Source of the DNA: Treponema sp.
GTDB lineage: Bacteria; Spirochaetota; Spirochaetia; Treponematales; Treponemataceae
Direction of reading: 5' to 3'
DNA length: 64,000 bases
Assembly (NCBI GenBank): GCA_017553635.1
Contig: JAFZKN010000017.1
Location: 124,001-188,000, forward strand
Shown: one piece after another, positions 42,974 through 50,521 of the stretch
Position numbering within the stretch: the first letter of the stretch is position 1
How the letters are laid out: every line of letters begins with the position of its first letter
Made by a program: the position numbers and the translations under genes
Notes under the pieces: generated by a model
The model's database searches: none
Told to the model about the DNA's origin: nothing
The model's input: only the letters and a program-made list of their open reading frames with translations

Positions 42974-45085
42974 TTAAAAGAGCTTATTCCCAAGCATTTT
43001 TTCCAGGCCGCTTTTTGCTTCACCTGCAGCCTGATCCTTTAATTTTGCAGTAAGCTTGTCAATTTCTTTATTCATCGATTTTGTAAGATTGTCTGCTTTA
43101 AGCGCATCCTTAGAAGCAATGTTGTTTAAATCTACAACATCATTTATTACAGCATAAGCATCGCCTGTTTCATTTTTAAGCCAGTTTCTTACATAGTCAG
43201 ATGCCTGCTTCTTTACATTGTTCAACTCTTCCATTCCAAGCTGGTAAAGTGCGTTGCCAAGCTGTTTGTCTGCGTCGCAGATAATGTCGAGCTTTAAATT
43301 TTCATTCCAGTCAATAGTAATTTTAACACCGAGCTTTAATTCCTTGATAAAGTCGAGTGTTCTTGCATAAAGATTGTAAGCATAAGCCGGTTCAAATTCT
43401 GTAGTAGAAAAAGTTACTTCTTTCATAAACAGAGTTCCGTCAAGAGTAAGAGTTCCGTCTGGAGCAACAGAAATATTTCCTACAATATCAGAAGGACCTT
43501 TAATTCCAAAATCCGGGAAGCTGAAATTTATCGGATATCTTTCGCCAATGTAATCTGCCTTTACAAGAGGATTGTCCGTCACAGTGCGGCAGTCAACTAA
43601 AAGTCCGCCTCTGTGATTCATTGAACCGTCTTTGATTGTAAGCTCTGCAGTTGCAGGTGCTCCACGCTTATCCATGTCGTTGCTTACTTCGTTTGCCTTT
43701 CCTGCAAAGTTTACACCAGAAAATGACATGTTTTCTATCAAGAACTGCGGAACTCTGTCTTTGCGGTAGTACACCATTCTTCCTTTTGCACGTTTATGTT
43801 TTTCCTGTTGAACTTCTTTTTTCTTATCTTTTGCATTTGAATTTTTCATTTCCATTGCAGATGCAATTCCCTGTCTTAAAAGGGGATAATATTTCCCGAT
43901 TCCTGCATAGAGAATATTATCGATAGGACCAGAAATTAATTTTAAACCGTCGTTCCATGTAAGCGATTTTATCTTTCCAATTGTTTCATCAACAAATTTA
44001 TAATCGGCAGCAACTGCATTTTTTAACTGAGTTGAATAATCTGTAATAACCTTTACATCTTTACTCATATCATTAATAAGTTCAGAAGTCTGTTTTTTTA
44101 CTGTCTTACAGTCATTTACAAGTGCTGTCATTTCTGAAATTGCATTTTTAATTTCAACCGGATTTGTAACCTTTGACCAGTCATAACCGATATACTTTTC
44201 TGATTTTTTAGAAACATCATCAATAAGTTTATTTATTTCATCCGGTTTGTCCTTCCACTTATCGTAAATCGCACTTCCTTTTTCATAAGCTTCTTTTGCA
44301 ATTTCAGGACTCTTAAGCTGTGCCTGAAGCTGTGGAATTAACGTATCAGGATTTACCTGTTCAAAAATCTTTTTAACTTCATCCTGAGCCGCAGTTTTCA
44401 TATTATTCATGCGGTTTTCAAGATCAAGCTCAAGAGGACTTTTTTCTGCAGCAGTTTTTTTCTTTTTCTTTTTTTCTGGCAGAGCCCCGGAAGTCTCACG
44501 GCCTGTCATTACATCAAGACCTTCTGCTACAATATTCTGAAGATCAAATTTTCCACGCAGAAGTTCTGTTAAATTAAAATCAATTACGATGTCTTTAAAC
44601 TCAAAAAGATTTCTCATCGGGTTATCTTTGTAAGCCTGCTTTAAATCCTTGATGTGAACCGAAGAACCTAAAAGCTCTACATGAACATAACCGATTTCTG
44701 TTTTTGCCCCGAAAACATTCTGCATTCCGTTAATCATAAGCTTTCGTGCAATCTGATCTTTAAAAGTGATTACAGCAAATACAGTCGCAACACAAACACC
44801 AGCAGTTACAGCAAGTGGAACAATTTTTATTGCAAACTTCTGCGAAGCAACATCTTTTCCAAGCTTTTTAAGTTTTAAAAACTGACTTTTTGGGAAAGTT
44901 GTTTCAAGTGGAATGTAAAATTTTCCTTCTTTCTTTGGATTTGGGACAAACAAATCAGCAACCATCTGTCTCTGATCTGGAACAAAAATTCTTTTTAAAA
45001 ATTTATCAAGTTTTTTACGTGTGTAACTCTTTTTAAGAATACCAGGAAGTTTTTTTGCAGGAATCTGTTTCTCTTCTTTTTTCAT
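42974..45085 (-). CDS. TIGR03545 family envelope protein
   Basis: 703 residues. A basic N-terminal tail of about 80 residues is followed by one membrane segment (IKIVPLAVTAGVCVATVFAVITF), a domain with VHIKDLKQAYKDNPMRNLFEFKDIVIDFNLTELLRGKFDLQNI that recalls AsmA/TamB-type proteins, a long helical middle section (about 210-400) and a beta-rich C-terminal part. I recognise it as TIGR03545, always found in bacteria with outer membranes and usually paired with TIGR03546, as here. Function is not established; AsmA-like parts suggest lipid or envelope transport. TAATG overlap with the preceding gene indicates coupled translation. Confidence 0.87.
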   Translation of the reverse strand: MKKEEKQIPAKKLPGILKKSYTRKKLDKFLKRIFVPDQRQMVADLFVPNPKKEGKFYIPLETTFPKSQFLKLKKLGKDVASQKFAIKIVPLAVTAGVCVATVFAVITFKDQIARKLMINGMQNVFGAKTEIGYVHVELLGSSVHIKDLKQAYKDNPMRNLFEFKDIVIDFNLTELLRGKFDLQNIVAEGLDVMTGRETSGALPEKKKKKKTAAEKSPLELDLENRMNNMKTAAQDEVKKIFEQVNPDTLIPQLQAQLKSPEIAKEAYEKGSAIYDKWKDKPDEINKLIDDVSKKSEKYIGYDWSKVTNPVEIKNAISEMTALVNDCKTVKKQTSELINDMSKDVKVITDYSTQLKNAVAADYKFVDETIGKIKSLTWNDGLKLISGPIDNILYAGIGKYYPLLRQGIASAMEMKNSNAKDKKKEVQQEKHKRAKGRMVYYRKDRVPQFLIENMSFSGVNFAGKANEVSNDMDKRGAPATAELTIKDGSMNHRGGLLVDCRTVTDNPLVKADYIGERYPINFSFPDFGIKGPSDIVGNISVAPDGTLTLDGTLFMKEVTFSTTEFEPAYAYNLYARTLDFIKELKLGVKITIDWNENLKLDIICDADKQLGNALYQLGMEELNNVKKQASDYVRNWLKNETGDAYAVINDVVDLNNIASKDALKADNLTKSMNKEIDKLTAKLKDQAAGEAKSGLEKMLGNKLF

Positions 45086-45600
45086 TATATCTTCTCCGCA
45101 GCAAGATCCACAATCTTTTTAAGAATCGGAACCTTAGAAAGGAATTTCATAACAGCCGAATCACCAAACTTCGGTGTTATTTTTTTACGCCACATTAAAA
45201 CAAAAAGTCTGATACAGATAAAAACTGGAATGTATAAAGCAATTCCCGCTGCAAGAGAACCCATTACGATAGAGTTGTTAAACCTTGTAAAGCCTACAAA
45301 CGGGATTTCAAGAATCGTTCCGAAAAAACCTCCCAGCTGCGGGATGGTAAGTATTTTGTAACCGATATCATCAAAGAGAGGATCAATATGCCAGGCAAGA
45401 AGCGACATTAACGCCATCACAAGAAGATAACAAGGTTTATTAATTCTTACAAACAGGAAGAAAACAAACACAAGAAACCATAACGCATTATCCTTCGGCA
45501 TAAATCCAAGAATTAAACCCATACAGCATGCATGGGCAATTTCGCTCGGATTTCTGTTGGAGTTTAATGCCTTTAATAACTTTACCAATTGTTTTAGCAT
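45085..45600 (-). CDS. TIGR03546 family membrane protein
   Basis: 171 residues with four or so hydrophobic segments. The N-terminal part (NPSEIAHACCMGLILGFMPKDNALWFLVFVFFLFVRINKP) resembles DUF2062-type small membrane proteins. It is the known partner of TIGR03545 and shares a TAATG overlap with it. GAGAGGA precedes the ATG. A stem-loop at 45630-45661 separates it from ilvD. Function unknown. Confidence 0.87.
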   Translation of the reverse strand: MLKQLVKLLKALNSNRNPSEIAHACCMGLILGFMPKDNALWFLVFVFFLFVRINKPCYLLVMALMSLLAWHIDPLFDDIGYKILTIPQLGGFFGTILEIPFVGFTRFNNSIVMGSLAAGIALYIPVFICIRLFVLMWRKKITPKFGDSAVMKFLSKVPILKKIVDLAAEKI

Positions 45601-45629
45601 TTTATCCTCTCTATACTTTTTTCTTTAAT

Positions 45630-45661
45630 CCGCGCATTTATATTTTTCTATAAACGCGCGG
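45630..45661 (-). other. Stem-loop between ilvD and the TIGR03546 gene
   Basis: CCGCGCATTTATA (45630-45642) pairs with TATAAACGCGCGG (45649-45661) across a six-base loop. On the minus-strand RNA the only odd position is a G-U pair, so the 13-pair stem favours that strand. There is no U run after it, so it is more likely an mRNA-stability or processing hairpin, or a poor terminator of ilvD. Confidence 0.6.
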
Positions 45662-45670
45662 TCTTACAAT

Positions 45671-47356
45671 CTATTCAAGAATAGCACCCTTGTCAGCGCT
45701 GCTTACCAGTTTTGCATAACGTGCAAGATATCCACTCTTTACTTTTGGTTCCGGAGCTTTCCATTCTGCCTTACGCTTTGCAAGTTCTTCATCGCTTACT
45801 TCAAGAGTAATTTTATAATTGTTTATATCAAGAGTAATTTTATCACCCTCTTTTACAAGTGCGATAGGTCCGCCTACAGCAGCTTCAGGTGAACAGTGTC
45901 CAAGAGAAGCCCCGCGTGTAGCACCCGAGAAGCGGCCGTCTGTAATAAGTGCAACTTCTTTATCAAGTCCCTGACCGGCAAGAGCCGCAGTTACAGCAAG
46001 CATTTCCCTCATGCCAGGTCCACCCTTTGGTCCTTCATAACGGATTACAACAACATCACCAGATTTAATCTGCTGCTTCTGAACAGCATCCATTGCTTCT
46101 GATTCATCATTGAAAACTCGTGCAGGTCCTGTGTGCTTCATCAATTCTTTTGCACATGCACTACGTTTAACAACAGTTCCATCCGGTGCAAGGTTACCAA
46201 AAAGAATAGCAATTCCACCATTATCACTAAACGGATTTTCAATCGGACGTAAGATTTCAGGATTTCTGTTTTTTACACCCTTGATGTTTTCTGCAATTGT
46301 TTTTCCTGTAACAGTGATGAGCGATGTATTGATGAGGTTCTTTTTTGCAAGTTCAGCTAATACAGCCTGAACACCGCCTGCGTCATCAAGTTCGCACATG
46401 AATGTATGTCCAGCCGGAGCCAGGTGGCAGAGGTTTGGCGTACGGTTTGAAATTTCATTTACTTCGTGAAGGTCAATTGTAATTCCCGCTTCGTGAGCAA
46501 TTGCAGGAAGATGAAGCATTGTATTTGAAGAACAGCCTAAAGCCATGTCGGCTGCAAGACCGTTTCTAAAGTTTTCTGCAGTCATCATTTTGCGTGCAGT
46601 AATTCCCTTGTTATACATTTCCATAACCTGCATTCCAGCATGCTTTGCAAGTGCAATGCGGCGTCCTGTAGTTGCAGGGATTGTTCCGTTACCGGGAAGA
46701 CCAAGACCTAAAACTTCTGTAAGACAGTTCATTGAGTTTGCAGTAAACATTCCAGAGCATGCACCGCATCCAGGACATGCAACGCTTTCCATTTCACGAA
46801 GCTGCTGTTCTGTAACACGGCCGCTTGCAACACCGCCGACTGCTTCAAACATATCTGTTAAAGAAAGATTTTTATTTGAATAAGGGTTGGAAGCATCATT
46901 TCCAGGTAAGTGACCAGGCATCATAGGACCGCCAGAAACAAACACTGTCGGTAAATCAAGGCGTGCTGCAGCCATAAGCATACCAGGAACAATTTTGTCA
47001 CAGTTTGGAACCATTACAAGAGCATCAAACTGATGTGCTTTTGCAACACATTCAACACTGTCAGCGATAAGCTCACGTGTAACAAGAGAATATTTCATAC
47101 CCTCATGTCCCATTGCAATACCGTCGCAGACACCGATAGCAGGAAACTCAATCGGAGTTCCGCCAGCCATGCGTATTCCTGCCTTTACAGCTTCGGCAAT
47201 ACGGTCAAGTTCAATATGACCCGGTATAATTTCGTTTTTTGCGCAGCATACACCTACAAGCGGTTTTTCGAGCTCTTCATCTGTGTAGCCCATTGCATAA
47301 AATAACGAGCGGTGCGGTGCCCGTGCAATTCCCTTTTTTGCGTTATCGCTTTTCAT
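45671..47356 (-). CDS. ilvD: Dihydroxy-acid dehydratase
   Basis: 561 residues from the ATG at 47356, chosen for its AGAGGA site; an in-frame start 11 codons upstream has none. Motifs: APHRSLFYAMG, GVCCAKNEIIPGHI, VPNCDKIVPGML, ACPGCGACSGMFTANSMNCLTE (Fe-S cysteines) and ALITDGRFSGATRGASLGH. It dehydrates dihydroxy acids in valine, leucine and isoleucine synthesis. No other branched-chain gene is next to it. A small dyad covers its likely -10 box. Confidence 0.96.
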   Translation of the reverse strand: MKSDNAKKGIARAPHRSLFYAMGYTDEELEKPLVGVCCAKNEIIPGHIELDRIAEAVKAGIRMAGGTPIEFPAIGVCDGIAMGHEGMKYSLVTRELIADSVECVAKAHQFDALVMVPNCDKIVPGMLMAAARLDLPTVFVSGGPMMPGHLPGNDASNPYSNKNLSLTDMFEAVGGVASGRVTEQQLREMESVACPGCGACSGMFTANSMNCLTEVLGLGLPGNGTIPATTGRRIALAKHAGMQVMEMYNKGITARKMMTAENFRNGLAADMALGCSSNTMLHLPAIAHEAGITIDLHEVNEISNRTPNLCHLAPAGHTFMCELDDAGGVQAVLAELAKKNLINTSLITVTGKTIAENIKGVKNRNPEILRPIENPFSDNGGIAILFGNLAPDGTVVKRSACAKELMKHTGPARVFNDESEAMDAVQKQQIKSGDVVVIRYEGPKGGPGMREMLAVTAALAGQGLDKEVALITDGRFSGATRGASLGHCSPEAAVGGPIALVKEGDKITLDINNYKITLEVSDEELAKRKAEWKAPEPKVKSGYLARYAKLVSSADKGAILE

Positions 47357-47374
47357 ATTATTCCTCTTTTCATG

Positions 47375-47389
47375 TTGAATTATATTCAA
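47375..47389. promoter_or_regulatory. Dyad over the putative ilvD -10 box
   Basis: TTGAAT-TAT-ATTCAA is a perfect inverted repeat. On the minus strand it contains TATAAT (47384-47379), about 23 bases before the ilvD start. No good -35 box is seen at the right distance. A possible operator; the arms are short and AT-rich. Confidence 0.4.
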
Positions 47390-47470
47390 GATATTAAGTA
47401 ATTTTATAACAACATTATTCAGTTTTCAAGAGATAAAATGAGGGCATTTTGAGGATATGCTGAACTAAAT

Positions 47471-47935
47471 TTAATTACGGTATACCATCGGCTGGTGAAC
47501 ATCATGCTCGACTTCAAAGCCGACTTTTTCATAGACCGGAGCGCCCATTTTAGAGGCCTTTAGTTCTACACGGTCAATGTTGTTTTCCTTTGAATACGAA
47601 ACAAGATTGTTGATAAGCTGCATCGCAATTCCGCGGCGTCTGTATTCCGGGAGCGTGTAAACTCCGTGAACAGAGCCTACCATTCCGTTAAGGAAATTTG
47701 GATTTGCAGGTTTTTCGATTATAAGAAGCATCGCTGTTGCAACAATTTTTTCACCGTCAAGTGCAATAAAAGTTACTGCATCTTTGTTAAGATGCTTTTC
47801 AAAATAATCTGTAATGTTCGTTTCAAGAATTTTAAGCTGGTCATCAGGAATGTTTTTAAAATCTTCTTTAAGGAATTCTATTCTAAGACGGGTAATTTCC
47901 GGAATATCTTTTTTATCTGCAGTTTTATAAATCAT
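47471..47935 (-). CDS. GNAT-family N-acetyltransferase
   Basis: 154 residues from the ATG at 47935. The acetyl-CoA motif A is VHGVYTLPEYRRRGIAMQLINNLV (R-R-G-I/A pattern), followed by the family end YEKVGFEVEHDVHQPMVY. The acceptor is unknown; small molecules or protein N-termini are both possible. An upstream extension of 13 codons lacks support. No Shine-Dalgarno site; TTGACT (47974-47969) and TAATAT (47951-47946) or TATAAT (47953-47948) lie close upstream, giving a very short leader. Confidence 0.86.
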   Translation of the reverse strand: MIYKTADKKDIPEITRLRIEFLKEDFKNIPDDQLKILETNITDYFEKHLNKDAVTFIALDGEKIVATAMLLIIEKPANPNFLNGMVGSVHGVYTLPEYRRRGIAMQLINNLVSYSKENNIDRVELKASKMGAPVYEKVGFEVEHDVHQPMVYRN

Positions 47936-48060
47936 TATGTTAGAAATATTATAGTGATATTTTATATAAGTCAACTACAGGCTTTGTTTAATTCAGCATG
48001 GAGAAAAATTATTATGCATAAGATTTTTTACGCTGAATAAAACTTAATAAACATTTTAAT

Positions 48061-48089
48061 TTGACAAATTCTGTTTTTGGTGTGAAAAT
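48061..48089 (+). promoter_or_regulatory. Strong promoter of the small membrane protein gene
   Basis: Perfect TTGACA (48061-48066), 17-base spacer, GAAAAT (48084-48089) with an extended -10 TG at 48081-48082. The transcript would have a leader of about 18 bases containing AGGAGG. Confidence 0.65.
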
Positions 48090-48113
48090 TAAATATCAAT
48101 TCAGGAGGAATTT

Positions 48114-48338
48114 ATGGCTAAAACGAAAAATCCACTTAAATCAATTGGATGGCTTGGAAAAATTATTCTTGTACTTATTTATGATATTTACGGAATAGTT
48201 GCCAGACTTACAAGCGGAAAAATTCTATCTATCATTATAGGAATTTTACAGATATTCACTTTAAACTTCGCAGGTATTTTCTGGTTAATCGATTTGATTA
48301 CTGTAATCTGTAAAAAAGAAGTTACAGTTCTTGTTTAA
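48114..48338 (+). CDS. Small membrane protein, two predicted membrane segments
   Basis: 74 residues. Two hydrophobic stretches: WLGKIILVLIYDIYGIV and, after TSGKI, LSIIIGILQIFTLNFAGIFWLIDLITVI; the C-terminus is CKKEVTVLV. The second half resembles small TM2 or Pmp3-like proteins only in general character. It is a self-contained unit: near-consensus promoter, AGGAGGAA site and a terminator at 48359-48395. That arrangement suggests high expression. Function unknown. Confidence 0.82.
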   Translation: MAKTKNPLKSIGWLGKIILVLIYDIYGIVARLTSGKILSIIIGILQIFTLNFAGIFWLIDLITVICKKEVTVLV

Positions 48339-48358
48339 GTCCTTACTTAAGTTTTATA

Positions 48359-48395
48359 AAGCGGTTCATGAAAATAAACATGAGCCGCTTTTTTT
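48359..48395 (+). terminator. Rho-independent terminator of the small membrane protein gene
   Basis: AAGCGGTTCATG (48359-48370) pairs with CATGAGCCGCTT (48379-48390) with one mismatch, followed by a run of T. It may also end the convergent rhomboid gene, whose stop is at 48405. Confidence 0.88.
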
Positions 48396-48404
48396 ATAAA
48401 AATT

Positions 48405-49127
48405 TTACAGTTCAATAGTTCCGATAATAGTTTCTTCAGAAGAAGACTGTGTCTGCTTCTGTCTTTTTGAAGGTTTATAATTAGAAGCGTATTCGTTATC
48501 AGAAGAAGACGATTCCTTTGAAGCTTTTGACCTGCTCTTTTTTGGAGCAATTAAAAAACCAAACATGCTTCCGCATAAGCCGCCTGCAATGTGAGCAAGA
48601 ACACTTATGTTGGAATCCGGCTTTTTAACAAAAAATTCCGAACAGATGAAAAGGATAAAAACAAGAACAAAAGAAAGCGGAATTTCGTTTTTAGAAATAG
48701 TTGTAAATGAAGCAAGAATTATGAGCATGAATGCAATTCCACTTGAACCTAGAAGAGGAGCCGGAATGAGGCACGCATTTAAAACTCCAGTTACTAAAGC
48801 AGTAACAGCTATCATAAGAAAAAGCATCGGAGAGCCGTAACGTTCTTCTAAAAGAGGCCCGATTAAAAGAATAAAGATTAAATTACCCAGAAGGTGCTGC
48901 AAGTCTGCATGGCCCAGAACATGCGTAAAAAGCTTTATATAATCAAAAACAGATTTAAAGTTAAACGGAACGGGACATTTTGAGCTTCCAGGAACAGTAA
49001 AAAAGGAATTGATTAAATTCAACTTAACAAGAACATATTTATCAAAGACAAAAATCAAGGCACATATTAAACAGAAAGTGAGAATTACCGGGGAATTATA
49101 AATAAGACGCATTTTAAATTTTTTCAT
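48405..49127 (-). CDS. Rhomboid-family intramembrane serine protease
   Basis: 240 residues, six or so membrane segments. The active site is the usual pair: GSSG with Ser129 and AHIAGG with His179; the conserved HLLGNLIFI (H-x-x-x-N) block is at about 78-86. It should cut membrane proteins within the bilayer; the substrate is unknown. The last 50 residues are a basic, serine-rich cytoplasmic tail. The ATG has only AGGA one base upstream, too close to act as a normal site, but a promoter ends six bases upstream and shares its -35 box with the divergent ACT gene. Confidence 0.92.
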   Translation of the reverse strand: MKKFKMRLIYNSPVILTFCLICALIFVFDKYVLVKLNLINSFFTVPGSSKCPVPFNFKSVFDYIKLFTHVLGHADLQHLLGNLIFILLIGPLLEERYGSPMLFLMIAVTALVTGVLNACLIPAPLLGSSGIAFMLIILASFTTISKNEIPLSFVLVFILFICSEFFVKKPDSNISVLAHIAGGLCGSMFGFLIAPKKSRSKASKESSSSDNEYASNYKPSKRQKQTQSSSEETIIGTIEL

Positions 49128-49133
49128 ATCCTA

Positions 49134-49162
49134 ATTTTAATACGGGAAATTGCTCATTGCAA
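49134..49162 (-). promoter_or_regulatory. Leaderless promoter of the rhomboid gene
   Basis: On the minus strand: TTGCAA (49162-49157), 17-base spacer, TAAAAT (49139-49134), six bases, ATG at 49127. The -35 box is the same self-complementary TTGCAA used on the plus strand by the ACT gene. Confidence 0.6.
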
Positions 49163-49185
49163 GTCTTTTTAAAATACATTAAAAT
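49157..49185 (+). promoter_or_regulatory. Near-leaderless promoter of the ACT gene
   Basis: TTGCAA (49157-49162), 17-base spacer, TAAAAT (49180-49185), nine bases, ATG at 49195. Mirror image of the rhomboid promoter around the shared TTGCAA. Confidence 0.6.
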
Positions 49186-49194
49186 CTAAATATT

Positions 49195-49464
49195 ATGAAC
49201 GCTATTATTACAGTTGTCGGTTCCGATAAAGTTGGTATCATTGCCAAAATAACTGCTTTTCTTGCAGAACACTCTATTAACATTGCTGATATTACACAGA
49301 CAATTCTTTCTGGTAATTTTGTAATGATGATGATGGTAAATCTTGACGCATCAAATATTACTATCGATCAGCTCAGAGAAAAACTTACAGAACGCGGCAA
49401 CGAAATGGGAGTTGAAATTAACGTGATGAATGAACGTGTTTTCAGCTCTATGCACAGGGTTTAA
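49195..49464 (+). CDS. ACT-domain protein (UPF0237 type)
   Basis: 89 residues, a single ACT fold: ITVVGSDKVGIIAKITAFLAEHSINIADITQTIL, then FVMMMMVNLD and a C-terminal MNERVFSSMHRV. This matches the UPF0237 family of stand-alone ACT proteins related to the glycine-cleavage regulator GcvR. ACT domains bind amino acids and control partner enzymes; ligand and partner are not known here. No Shine-Dalgarno site; the promoter is nine bases upstream. Confidence 0.9.
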   Translation: MNAIITVVGSDKVGIIAKITAFLAEHSINIADITQTILSGNFVMMMMVNLDASNITIDQLREKLTERGNEMGVEINVMNERVFSSMHRV

Positions 49465-49476
49465 TTTTTATATTAC

Positions 49477-50511
49477 TTATTTTGAATAAATTTCTTCTCT
49501 CGTGTGAAATCCAGAATCGATAATCACAGAATCAATATTCTCTTTTGTAACAGCAACGGGTTCAAGAAGATAACACGGAACTTCTTTATTTCCGTTATTC
49601 ATAGTTGCATTTACCTGAGCCAGATCAGAAACTTTATTTCCTTTACTAAGACTTACTGCAAAAACTGCTGTCTGCTTTGAAAGTTCAGTAATAGGTTTAT
49701 AAATCATAACTGTCTGCCGGCCATTTATAATATGACGACAGTTTACGACATCTGCATCCTGACCGGAAATTGCAACTTTCGATTCAGGAGCAAGTTCCAT
49801 CAATGCCTGAATTACACTGTCAGCAAGTGCATCATTTCCACAGATAATTGCGTTTGGAATTTTGTTTTCTCTGATTAATGAACACATATGTGTATATGAA
49901 AGGTCATAATTCCATCCATCTGTATAATAAATATGGCCTACTCTAAGCTGGCTGCCAGAAATAACTTTTTCTACACCATTTCTAATCATCGTCATATTAA
50001 AATCATCAAGCGGACCGTAGATGCAATAAAGGGAACCGATGGGGCACTTTTTTAAAATCTCCTGAGCCATAAGTTCACCCACTTTCTCAGAATCAATCGT
50101 AACATAAAGATCTATCGGAGCATTTAAAATTAATCTGTCATAAGAAATTACAGGAATATTTTTTGCACTTGCATTGATTATTACTTCTGTAAGTGCATCA
50201 GCTTTTTTTGCAAGAACTACAATTGCATCAACGTTTTTATCTATTAAATACTGAATCTGTTTAATCTGTTCATCAACACTGTTACCGGCATTCTGGACAA
50301 TTACATTTGCACCAAGTTCTTTTGCAGTTGCAATAAAAACATCCGTATCACGTCTCCATCTCTCAATTGCAAGTGTATCAATCGAAAAACCTATAGTAAT
50401 TTTGTTTTCTTTTGTGACATCGTCTTTTTTGGATGACTTTTTACATGAACATGTAAAAGCGATTAATATAAAACTCAAAAGAAAACTTTTTTTTAATAAA
50501 CGGTTTTTCAT
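49477..50511 (-). CDS. Sugar-binding periplasmic lipoprotein (XylF/RbsB-like)
   Basis: 344 residues. Lipoprotein-type signal (AFTCSCKKS, Cys21 or Cys23) followed by a type 1 periplasmic-binding fold: ITIGFSIDTLAIERWRRDTDVFIATAKELGANVIVQNAGNSVDEQIKQIQYLIDKNVDAIVVLA, PVISYDRLI, and AIICGNDALADSVIQAL. The opening resembles D-xylose-binding XylF. It follows the response regulator by 10 bases with a GGAGG site, and no ABC permease genes are near. It may deliver ligand to a distant transporter or be the sensing component's soluble partner. Confidence 0.9.
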   Translation of the reverse strand: MKNRLLKKSFLLSFILIAFTCSCKKSSKKDDVTKENKITIGFSIDTLAIERWRRDTDVFIATAKELGANVIVQNAGNSVDEQIKQIQYLIDKNVDAIVVLAKKADALTEVIINASAKNIPVISYDRLILNAPIDLYVTIDSEKVGELMAQEILKKCPIGSLYCIYGPLDDFNMTMIRNGVEKVISGSQLRVGHIYYTDGWNYDLSYTHMCSLIRENKIPNAIICGNDALADSVIQALMELAPESKVAISGQDADVVNCRHIINGRQTVMIYKPITELSKQTAVFAVSLSKGNKVSDLAQVNATMNNGNKEVPCYLLEPVAVTKENIDSVIIDSGFHTREEIYSK

Positions 50512-50521
50512 TTTTCCTCCA

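Noticed and set aside
47991..48038. Inverted repeat ATTCAGC / GCTGAAT with a 34-base loop between the acetyltransferase and small-protein genes
   Set aside because: Arms are short and the loop is long; no sign of a conserved RNA or operator geometry.
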